From contig WAKY01000026.1 in assembly GCA_015523135.1 (NCBI GenBank), positions 1-6,654 of the forward strand: a DNA stretch of 6,654 nt, given 5' to 3'. The DNA is from Candidatus Aciduliprofundum sp. GTDB taxonomy: Archaea; Thermoplasmatota; Thermoplasmata; Thermoplasmatales; Aciduliprofundaceae. This document shows, piece after piece, positions 1 through 5,635 of the stretch. Position numbers and translations under genes: made by a program. Under the pieces are notes generated by a model, which had not been told where the DNA came from, ran no database searches, and saw nothing but the letters and a program-made list of their open reading frames with translations. Each line of letters begins with the position of its first letter. The first letter of the stretch is position 1.

Positions 1-8
1 GGGGATAA

Positions 9-22
9 TAAGAATATTCTTA
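9..22. repeat. Perfect 14-bp palindrome
   Basis: TAAGAATATTCTTA is its own reverse complement. It lies just beyond the terminator region of the beta-helix gene and is followed on the plus strand by a short T run (bases 25-29). It could be the 3' hairpin of a gene to the left of the window, an operator, or a chance A/T-rich palindrome. The window does not contain enough left flank to decide. Confidence 0.4.
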
Positions 23-45
23 AATTTTTCTTGAAAGATATTGAC

Positions 46-67
46 ACGCAGAGAAAAGGGAAAAAAG
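46..67 (-). terminator. T-tract terminator after the beta-helix gene
   Basis: Read on the minus strand, the bases directly after the TAA stop are CTTTTTTCCCTTTTCTC, two closely spaced T runs. Archaeal RNA polymerase commonly stops at such oligo-T tracts without needing a hairpin. A stem-loop lying in the last codons of the gene (81-104) sits just upstream and may contribute. Confidence 0.55.
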
Positions 68-2074
68 TTATTGAGAAATTCTCTTTTTTATTATTAAAAA
101 AGAGGCTATCAAGACAATAAGGGTAGGTAGTAAATATGTAAATTCAGGTATGTAGATTCCCGCAATAGGATAGAAATCCTTGGAATTTCCCGGGGAATTT
201 TTAGAAACACTAGGCCCATCAATTAAATAGGGTTCATCCACTATGCCATCGTTGTCATCATCAGGCCCTTGCCAATCTTGCCAGTAATTACCTTTTGATG
301 TACCATTCCAGTAATTGGCTCCATCGTCATACGCTTGAATATTCGATGAGTTGTAAATATCGCTGCTTCCATGGTTGTAATAAAACTCATTGTTGTATAT
401 TCTTATCCTTTTAGAACCCTGGAGGGATATCCCGTAACCTGTGGAATTTCCAATTGTGTTGAGATATATATTCAAATTGACGGAATGCTGTACCACGATG
501 CCCCTATATGCTGAAGAATTAATGTTGTTGGAGTATATAGAAGTGCCATTTTCGTATGATAGATATATACCATCAGTATTATTTGCCAGTATGTTGTTTC
601 TAATAATATTCTCAGCTCCCACATATGTCACTATTCCACCGCTAAGTAAAAATCCACCATTAAAATATATCTCATTGTTATAAACTTTATTCTTCTTAGA
701 GTGATCTATGACTATCCCATTACTATTATGGGTACAAATATTCTCACTAATATCATTATTATCCCCCTTGTATATCTCAATTCCCGATAAAACATTATGG
801 TTGCAGGAGTTGTTCGTTACGAGGTTATTGTTTCCATATCTTATTTTAATTCCATATGAACTGTGGTTGCATAAATTGTTTTCGATCTTGTTATTATTGG
901 AGTACGACAAGATTATGCCTCCTGCTGAACAATTATTAGATGATATGGTAGTATATTGAGAATGATCCACCTGAATTCCAGATATGTCATTATTTCGAAT
1001 GTTTATACTTAATGACCCATACGTGTAAAATCCATTCCTATTATTGGATAGATTGCTGTTAAGGATGTTTATGTTTGAAGACTCATAAATATATACTCCA
1101 CAGGTGTTAGAAGACAAATTGCTATTTTCGATATTTATTTGTGAAGAGTATCCAATGAGTATCGCATCAGAAGTATTTGTTATATGCACATTATTTACTC
1201 TCAAATCTGTTGTATTGGCCAGAATAATCTGCCCCGCATCTGGAGATATTGTCGCACCATTCCCCGTGTAATTTTTATAGTAATAAACAGGTTTATCATT
1301 CACCGTATTGCTTGTATCTATATTCTGGAATGCATATGTTTCTAAACCACCAAAAAATACAAAGCCACTGTGATAAATTTTGTTCTTTTTAAAATCATTA
1401 TCCTGTGAGTGTAAAGCAGATATGGAACCATAAATCTCTATACTATTATTTGTAAGAGTGTTGTTTGTTACAGTGTTATGGCTATGCTCGTAAATTATTA
1501 TTCCATAAAAATCATTGTCGTATATTTGATTATCATATAGAGAGATATAGTCGCTTGTAACTTCAATTCCCCTCTGATTCTCGTAAACTTCGTTATCTGA
1601 AAGATATATTATGCTGCTATCTACCAGGGAAATTCCATAGAGATTGGAATGCAGAATATTATTTACCACACTCCCATAGGTGACATTCGTTAGAAGAATT
1701 CCTGCACCTCTGAAATACTCATTTCCAGAGGAATTTTGCACATTATACACTAGGCAGTTTCTTATTGTAAAATGAAGTGTTGTATTTCCTATGTAAATTC
1801 CGTATGAGTATCCGCTTGCATTTATCTCGTATTTCTCTATGATGTATGGGTCAAAGAGAGATCCACTTCCGCTCCACCCCTCTGCAACAGCCATATGTTG
1901 CAACTCAGAATCGCTATTTATTCTGAATGGAGCGTGGCTAATATAGCCCCTTTCTTCCATCAAGTCATATCCGTTTACACTTAGAGCCGGCATAAGAAGA
2001 CCCAAGAGGATCAAAATAGATAGAATGCCAACTCCACCCAATTTTACGAATAATTTTTTCAACCTCCTCCCCAT
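68..2074 (-). CDS. Secreted NosD-like parallel beta-helix surface protein with C-terminal IPEF anchor
   Basis: The 668-residue protein starts with a signal peptide (basic MGRRLKK, hydrophobic core about residues 12-32). Residues 47-111 carry a conserved-looking opening, with INSDSEL, EGWSGSGS, DPYII and GIYIGNTT. Asparagine-rich right-handed beta-helix rungs follow in two blocks (about 91-245 and 285-577), of the pattern N..I..N.GI.L..S..N.I. They are split by a segment with NIDTSNTVNDKPVYYY (251-266). Near the end are GNYW, an acidic DDDNDG loop (605-610) and DEPYLI. The tail is IPEF (642-645), a membrane span and KKRISQ. About 20 N-glycosylation sequons are visible. Helix proteins of this type (NosD/CASH/PbH1 repeats) often bind or process polysaccharide, but the ligand here is unknown; a copper role should not be assumed. 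The chosen ATG lies about 23 bases from a TATA box, which suggests a leaderless message. Confidence 0.9.
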   Translation of the reverse strand: MGRRLKKLFVKLGGVGILSILILLGLLMPALSVNGYDLMEERGYISHAPFRINSDSELQHMAVAEGWSGSGSLFDPYIIEKYEINASGYSYGIYIGNTTLHFTIRNCLVYNVQNSSGNEYFRGAGILLTNVTYGSVVNNILHSNLYGISLVDSSIIYLSDNEVYENQRGIEVTSDYISLYDNQIYDNDFYGIIIYEHSHNTVTNNTLTNNSIEIYGSISALHSQDNDFKKNKIYHSGFVFFGGLETYAFQNIDTSNTVNDKPVYYYKNYTGNGATISPDAGQIILANTTDLRVNNVHITNTSDAILIGYSSQINIENSNLSSNTCGVYIYESSNINILNSNLSNNRNGFYTYGSLSINIRNNDISGIQVDHSQYTTISSNNCSAGGIILSYSNNNKIENNLCNHSSYGIKIRYGNNNLVTNNSCNHNVLSGIEIYKGDNNDISENICTHNSNGIVIDHSKKNKVYNNEIYFNGGFLLSGGIVTYVGAENIIRNNILANNTDGIYLSYENGTSIYSNNINSSAYRGIVVQHSVNLNIYLNTIGNSTGYGISLQGSKRIRIYNNEFYYNHGSSDIYNSSNIQAYDDGANYWNGTSKGNYWQDWQGPDDDNDGIVDEPYLIDGPSVSKNSPGNSKDFYPIAGIYIPEFTYLLPTLIVLIASFLIIKKRISQ
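81..104 (-). repeat. Stem-loop in the last codons of the beta-helix gene
   Basis: CTCTTTTTT (81-89) is perfectly complementary to AAAAAAGAG (96-104). The A90/T95 pair extends the stem to 10 bp with a four-base loop. It encodes the hydrophobic-to-basic end of the membrane anchor (IIKKR), so part of the symmetry may simply come from A/T-rich codons. Its place just before the stop and the T-tract makes a 3'-end processing or termination role plausible. Confidence 0.5.
344..1222 (-). repeat. Second block of beta-helix rung repeats (protein level)
   Basis: This part encodes residues about 285-577 of the beta-helix protein. A unit of roughly 22-24 residues recurs, with asparagine ladders and GI[YVEK]I-type strands: GVYIYESSN, GIILSYSNN, GIKIRYGNN, GIEIYKGDN, GIVIDHSK, GIYLSYENG, GIVVQHSV and GISLQGSK. 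The repeats are degenerate at the DNA level, so they look like old duplications kept by structure rather than recent tandem expansion. Confidence 0.75.
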
Positions 2075-2092
2075 TAAAGAAAGTGTATGAAA

Positions 2093-2101
2093 TTATATAA
2101 A
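2093..2101 (-). promoter_or_regulatory. TATA box of the beta-helix gene
   Basis: On the minus strand this reads TTTATATAA, close to the archaeal TATA consensus. Its centre is about 23 bases from the A of the ATG at 2074, so transcription would begin at or next to the start codon and leave no room for a ribosome site. The only GGAGG-like sequence lies inside codons 2-4, after the ATG. Confidence 0.6.
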
Positions 2102-2121
2102 CATTTTCACACCTCGCAAAG

Positions 2122-2129
2122 TTATAATA
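2122..2129 (+). promoter_or_regulatory. TATA box of purA
   Basis: TTATAATA is preceded by the purine-rich GCAAAG, which could serve as a TFB recognition element. A start about 26 bases downstream would fall near 2151, giving a leader of roughly nine bases. The box lies in the 85-base gap shared with the divergent beta-helix gene; the two TATA elements point away from each other. Confidence 0.5.
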
Positions 2130-2150
2130 CCTAATTTCTCTTCATGCTCT

Positions 2151-2157
2151 GGTGAGG
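2151..2157 (+). promoter_or_regulatory. Ribosome binding site of purA
   Basis: GGTGAGG ends two bases before the ATG at 2160. The GGTGA core matches the complement of the archaeal 16S rRNA 3' end and leaves four bases to the start codon. This supports the chosen start, which also places the family's N-terminal GDEGKGK loop at the usual distance. Confidence 0.6.
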
Positions 2158-2159
2158 AT

Positions 2160-3356
2160 ATGAACATTGCAGTTATAGGCCTGCAGTTTGGCGATGAGGG
2201 AAAGGGAAAGATAGTGGATTACCTCGCTGAAGATTTTGATATAATCGCCAGATACTCAGGGGGTAGCAATGCAGGGCATAGCGTTTTGCACAACGGCAAG
2301 AAATTCAAATTGCATCTCATACCCAGTGGAGTTTTGCGGGGAAAGATAGGAGTTTTGGGAAATGGCATGGCAATAGATTTTTCAGTTTTAGAGGAGGAAT
2401 TCTCTTCTTTGAAGGGGGAGGGAATAGAGCCTAGGATAAAGATAAGCAGTAGGGCTCATGTGGTAACATCCTTTCACAAAATCATGGATGAAAGGGAGGA
2501 TGAGGTTATAGAAATAGGAACTACTAGGCGGGGAATAGGGCCCACATACGAAACAAAGGTTAAGAGGGTAGGCATAAGAGTTGGAGATGTTTTTGATGAT
2601 AATGTTATGATAAAAAGATTGAAGCTTGCAACGAAGTTGTGGGGTATTTACGATGAAAAAGAGGTGGAAAAGGAGGCAAGGACAATAAAGGAGCAGGTGC
2701 GAAGATTTAAGGAATTTATTGTGGATACTGAAATATGGTTGAACGAGGCCATAATAGCAGGGAAGAATGTGTTATTTGAGGGCTCTCAGGCGGCTCTTTT
2801 GGATGTGGATTTTGGCACATATCCCTTTGTGACCTCTTCCAATACCATCTCTGGTGGTATGCTTTCGGGGCTTGGAGTGCCGCCGAGGGTTATTGACAAA
2901 ATTGTTGGTGTTATGAAGCCATACATGACTAGGGTTGGGGCAGGACCTTTTCCAACCGAGATATTTGGAGAAATTGCCGAGGAGTTAAGGAACAAGGGTA
3001 ATGAGTATGGTGCTACCACAGGAAGGCCTAGGAGAATTGGGTGGCTAGATTTACCCTTGCTCAGATATGCTGCTCTTGTTGGAGGAGTAAATGAAATTGC
3101 CCTAACAAAGGTTGATATTTTGGAAGGTATGAAAAAGATACCCGTGGCTTTTGAGTACGATTGTAATGGCAAAATAAAATATCCTCCTTTGCACATTGAA
3201 AATTGTAAGCCCATTTACAAGGAGCTTGATGGCTGGAAAAGTATAGATGATGAGAACCTATGGAAATATGTGAAGATGATAGAGAGGGAAACTGGAGCTA
3301 AGGTACGCATAGTATCCTATGGTGCTAGCAGGGAAGATACAAAGCTCATAGATTAA
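2160..3356 (+). CDS. purA: Adenylosuccinate synthetase (EC 6.3.4.4)
   Basis: The cytoplasmic enzyme joins IMP and aspartate using GTP to give adenylosuccinate, the first committed step from IMP to AMP. The family motifs appear in order. They are the GDEGKGK loop (11-17) with catalytic Asp12, GGSNAGH with catalytic His40, the IMP loop GTTRRGIGP (120-128) and EGSQAALLDVDFGTYPFVTSSN (207-228). TRVGAGPFPTE (257-267), ATTGRPRRIGW (285-295), the guanine-binding TKVD (316-319) and SYGASR (386-391) complete the set. At 398 residues it is shorter than typical bacterial forms of about 430, yet its motifs look more bacterial-like than those of the short archaeal (about 340-residue) forms I recall. The IMP loop has Arg where GTTGRGIGP usually has Gly. 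No other purine gene adjoins it. Its last 11 bases overlap the convergent regulator gene. Confidence 0.97.
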   Translation: MNIAVIGLQFGDEGKGKIVDYLAEDFDIIARYSGGSNAGHSVLHNGKKFKLHLIPSGVLRGKIGVLGNGMAIDFSVLEEEFSSLKGEGIEPRIKISSRAHVVTSFHKIMDEREDEVIEIGTTRRGIGPTYETKVKRVGIRVGDVFDDNVMIKRLKLATKLWGIYDEKEVEKEARTIKEQVRRFKEFIVDTEIWLNEAIIAGKNVLFEGSQAALLDVDFGTYPFVTSSNTISGGMLSGLGVPPRVIDKIVGVMKPYMTRVGAGPFPTEIFGEIAEELRNKGNEYGATTGRPRRIGWLDLPLLRYAALVGGVNEIALTKVDILEGMKKIPVAFEYDCNGKIKYPPLHIENCKPIYKELDGWKSIDDENLWKYVKMIERETGAKVRIVSYGASREDTKLID

Positions 3357-3654
3357 TGCTCTCAATTATTGTGCTTATCTCTTTGCATCTTTTTTCCATG
3401 TCCTTAACGAATTTTCTCATCTCTTCCAAAGCATCTCTAGCTTTTATTGTTATTTTAGCTCCACTTGGAGAAGCTTCAATAATTCCTTCCTGTTCAAGAA
3501 GACGAAGTGAATACCTTATTTTATGCTCAGGCATGTTGAGCATATGTGAAAGCTTAATAATACCAACAGGCTGATTTTCAATAACCGCTTTTAGTACTTT
3601 AATATGCCTCTCTATTAATTCCATCTCAGTATCTAATTTATATGTTAGAGTCAT
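3346..3654 (-). CDS. Small winged helix-turn-helix transcriptional regulator
   Basis: The 102-residue protein has the shape of a one-domain archaeal winged-helix DNA-binding protein. A first helix (about 14-28, ERHIKVLKAVIENQ) is followed by a helix with GIIKLSHML (31-39), a recognition helix PEHKIRYSLRLLEQEG (42-57) and a short wing (IIEASPSGAKIT). A charged, heptad-like C-terminal helix (about 70-100) probably mediates dimerisation. No ligand or metal site is visible. I do not recognise a named family. The gene is divergent from the S9 peptidase gene, so self-regulation and control of that neighbour are reasonable guesses. Its TGA stop lies inside the 3' end of purA on the opposite strand. 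The ATG is supported by a GGGGGTGA ribosome site four bases upstream. Confidence 0.85.
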   Translation of the reverse strand: MTLTYKLDTEMELIERHIKVLKAVIENQPVGIIKLSHMLNMPEHKIRYSLRLLEQEGIIEASPSGAKITIKARDALEEMRKFVKDMEKRCKEISTIIESINL

Positions 3655-3658
3655 TTTT

Positions 3659-3666
3659 TCACCCCC
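3659..3666 (-). promoter_or_regulatory. Ribosome binding site of the winged-helix gene
   Basis: On the minus strand this reads GGGGGTGA followed by AAAA and the ATG at 3654. The GGTGA core and its four-base spacing match those of purA. It fixes the start of the small gene and shows that this gene, unlike the divergent peptidase, has a leader. Confidence 0.65.
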
Positions 3667-3668
3667 TG

Positions 3669-3682
3669 ATGCTTGTTAGCAT
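3669..3682. repeat. Inverted repeat near the regulator's transcription start
   Basis: ATGCT and AGCAT flank a four-base spacer (TGTT). The dyad lies just upstream of the regulator's ribosome site and near its predicted transcription start, a usual place for an operator. The arms are only five bases, so chance cannot be excluded. Confidence 0.35.
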
Positions 3683-3697
3683 GTATAGAGAAGTGGG

Positions 3698-3705
3698 ATA
3701 AAAAC
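3698..3705 (-). promoter_or_regulatory. Possible TATA box of the winged-helix gene
   Basis: The minus strand reads GTTTTTAT. A start about 26 bases downstream would fall near 3675 and give a leader of about 20 bases that includes the GGGGGTGA site. The sequence is a weak match and the assignment rests mainly on position. Confidence 0.35.
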
Positions 3706-3715
3706 ATTTTGGAAA

Positions 3716-3729
3716 CGAAAGTTTTATTT
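3716..3729 (+). promoter_or_regulatory. BRE/TATA promoter of the S9 peptidase
   Basis: CGAAAG followed by TTTTATTT looks like a TFB recognition element joined to a TATA box. The TATA centre is about 25-26 bases before the ATG at 3751, so the message probably begins at that ATG and is leaderless. This argues against the in-frame TTG at 3673, which lies upstream of the promoter. Confidence 0.55.
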
Positions 3730-3740
3730 CTTGTATATGC

Positions 3741-3758
3741 ATGCAAAAATATGCAAAA
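3741..3758. repeat. Ten-base-period direct repeat over the peptidase start
   Basis: ATGCAAAA occurs at 3741-3748 and again at 3751-3758, exactly one DNA helical turn apart. The 8-bp palindrome TGCATGCA (3738-3745) overlaps the first copy. The second copy includes the predicted start codon and transcription start, a position where a bound regulator would block initiation. The neighbouring winged-helix protein is the obvious candidate, without direct proof. Confidence 0.4.
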
Positions 3759-5604
3759 TGTAAAATTATCAGATATGTACAAGCTTAAGCTTGTGGGAGA
3801 TGTGCAGGTATCCGAGGATGGAAGCAAAATTGCTTATGTGGTTGCGAGGATGGACAAAAAGAAGGATGATTACCTATCCAAAATTTATCTCTACGATGGA
3901 AGGAACAGAGCCTTTACTTCTGGTCCAAATGATTCAATGCCTAGATTTGCAGATAGTCAAATTATTTATGTGAGAAAAGGAGAAAAGAAAAGTGAGATAA
4001 GGGTAATATCTCTTGAAGGTGGGGAGTCAAATAAAATAGTTGATGTAGAAAAGGGCGTTGTTGATATGAAAGTTGATGGAAGCTATATTTACTTTTTATC
4101 TCCAGTGGTAAACAAGGAGAAGGATGATGTGAAGCGCATAATATCAATACCTTTTTACTTCAATGGCAAGGGATTCATCTACAATGCAAGTATGCAGATT
4201 TTCAGGGTGCCGCTTAAAGGAGGCAAGGTTGAAAAATTAAGCGATGCAGAGGAGAAAATTTCAAGCTTTGATGTTAGAAAAGGGAAGGTTGTATATTCTG
4301 CCTCAGATGATGAGCGCGAACCCTTTATGGAGCATCTCTACATACTCAAGGATGGAAAGGGAAAAAAGATAAGCACAAGAAAGGCAAGCATAAGCGCATT
4401 TAGAATATCTCCTGATGGAAAGAGGATAGCTGCATTTTTGAGTTTCCACGATAAGGGATTTGCAGAGCATAAGCAATTGTACATACTACCTATAGAAGGA
4501 GGAGATTATGAACTTGCCTGCGGGGATAAATTCTCATTTGGGAAATCTTTGAACTCTGATGATAGATTTGGCGGTGGTAGTGTAATGCAGTGGATAAATG
4601 AGAATGAAATATTGTTCATAGCTACGGAAAGAGGCAAACAGCCCATTTTTACATATAGCCATGGCAAATGCTGGAAAATTTTGGATGGAAATAGGAGTGT
4701 GGAAAGTTTTGCCTATGCCGATGGTACTTTAGCTTTTATAGCTCAGGAGATGAACCATCCCGCAGATGTGTTTATAAAGAGAGAAAGGGAGAGGAGGATA
4801 ACTAATCTTAATAGGTTTTTAAAATTGCCCAAAGCAGAGCATTTCACATTTAAGGCCAGTGATGGTGAGGATATTGAAGGATGGATACTATTGCCAGGCG
4901 GTAAGGGACCGCACCCAGCAATTTTGGAAATTCATGGTGGGCCAAAGACATCCTATGGTCATGCCTTTATGTTTGAATTTTACTATCTCCTCTCTCAAGG
5001 ATTTGCTGTAATTTTCACTAATCCCCGTGGCTCCTCTGGTTATTCGGAAGAATTTGCGCTAAGAATAAGAGGAGATTTTGGGAACAGGGATTATAAGGAT
5101 TTAATGGAAGCAATGGAATTTGTGCTCGCTAATTATCCAATTGACGAGAATAGGATTTTTGTCACAGGGGGTTCCTATGGTGGATTTATGACAAACTGGA
5201 TTGTTGGACATACCGATAGATTCAGAGCAGCTGCCACGCAGAGAAGCATAAGCAACCAGCTCTCCTTCTGGGGCACAAGCGACATAGGCCCATGGTTCAA
5301 TAAGGATTATATCGGTGCTGGCAAAGATTTATGGGAAGGATTTGATGAATATTGGAAAATGAGTCCTTTGAAGTATGCTAAGAACATAAAGACCCCGTTG
5401 CTAATAATTCACAGCGAGGAGGATTATCGCTGCCCGATAAGCGAGGCATATCAGCTATTCTATGCACTTAAGATACAAGGTGTTGATACAAAGATGGTTT
5501 TATTTCCTAAGGAAAATCATGACCTCTCCCGCAGTGGAAAGCCTAAACATAGAGAAATAAGATTGAAAGAAATAGCGCAGTGGTTTTCAAAATATTCAAA
5601 ATAA
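3751..5604 (+). CDS. S9-family serine peptidase (acylaminoacyl-peptidase / prolyl oligopeptidase type)
   Basis: The 617-residue protein has the two-part build of S9 peptidases. The N-terminal part (about 10-345) is a beta-propeller that screens substrates, with blade-like segments such as VSEDGSKIAYVV, ISPDGKRIAAFL and QLYILPIEGG. From about 361 a C-terminal alpha/beta-hydrolase domain carries the active site: the HGGP oxyanion region (395-398), the nucleophile Ser475 in GGSYGG, Asp558 in HSEEDYR and His590 in ENHD. No signal peptide is visible, so it should act in the cytoplasm on short peptides, removing N-terminal (possibly acylated) residues or cutting within oligopeptides; the exact specificity cannot be read. 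I start it at ATG 3751, not at TTG 3673, because a BRE/TATA element lies between them and the family-like text (KLSDMYKLKLVGDVQVSEDG) begins only after 3751. The gene is divergent from the winged-helix regulator and ends at a shared bidirectional terminator. Confidence 0.93.
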   Translation: MQNVKLSDMYKLKLVGDVQVSEDGSKIAYVVARMDKKKDDYLSKIYLYDGRNRAFTSGPNDSMPRFADSQIIYVRKGEKKSEIRVISLEGGESNKIVDVEKGVVDMKVDGSYIYFLSPVVNKEKDDVKRIISIPFYFNGKGFIYNASMQIFRVPLKGGKVEKLSDAEEKISSFDVRKGKVVYSASDDEREPFMEHLYILKDGKGKKISTRKASISAFRISPDGKRIAAFLSFHDKGFAEHKQLYILPIEGGDYELACGDKFSFGKSLNSDDRFGGGSVMQWINENEILFIATERGKQPIFTYSHGKCWKILDGNRSVESFAYADGTLAFIAQEMNHPADVFIKRERERRITNLNRFLKLPKAEHFTFKASDGEDIEGWILLPGGKGPHPAILEIHGGPKTSYGHAFMFEFYYLLSQGFAVIFTNPRGSSGYSEEFALRIRGDFGNRDYKDLMEAMEFVLANYPIDENRIFVTGGSYGGFMTNWIVGHTDRFRAAATQRSISNQLSFWGTSDIGPWFNKDYIGAGKDLWEGFDEYWKMSPLKYAKNIKTPLLIIHSEEDYRCPISEAYQLFYALKIQGVDTKMVLFPKENHDLSRSGKPKHREIRLKEIAQWFSKYSK

Positions 5605-5605
5605 G

Positions 5606-5635
5606 AAAAAATAGGAGGATTATCTCCTTCTTTTT
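5606..5635. terminator. Bidirectional terminator between convergent genes
   Basis: AGGAG (5613-5617) pairs with CTCCT (5624-5628) across a six-base loop. Outside the stem are an A run (5606-5611) and a T run (5631-5635), which can extend the pairing past two mismatches. Each strand therefore shows a hairpin followed by a T-rich tract. It serves the peptidase gene on the plus strand and the surface-protein gene on the minus strand, whose stop codon lies in the loop. Confidence 0.65.

Noticed and set aside
441..959. Two plus-strand frames of about 80 codons opposite the beta-helix gene
   Set aside because: They lie wholly within the strongly supported minus-strand gene, have no ribosome site, and encode low-complexity hydrophobic text that mirrors the asparagine-rich repeats.
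344..1805. Possible CRISPR array or DNA tandem repeat in the asparagine-rich region
   Set aside because: The periodicity is at the protein level with variable codons. There are no identical DNA repeats separated by unique spacers.
68..2074. Naming the beta-helix protein a NosD copper-binding protein
   Set aside because: The similarity is to the repeat fold only. No nitrous-oxide reductase genes are nearby and no copper-ligand cluster is evident.
2083..2112. Imperfect inverted repeat (GTGT..GAAA / TTTCACAC) around the beta-helix TATA box
   Set aside because: The arms differ by a two-base insertion and the region is A/T-rich, so I do not consider it above chance, though an operator remains possible.
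2786..3214. A 142-codon minus-strand frame inside purA
   Set aside because: It is antisense to conserved PurA motifs, and its sequence resembles no family I know; it is a shadow of purA codon use.
3356..3574. A plus-strand frame whose ATG overlaps the purA stop (TAATG), suggesting translational coupling
   Set aside because: It is antisense to the winged-helix gene, which has a good ribosome site and clear domain structure. The predicted protein is low in complexity, and no ribosome site of its own is visible.
3791..4147. Short frames on both strands within the peptidase gene
   Set aside because: Both are inside the beta-propeller coding region and lack start signals or recognisable content.
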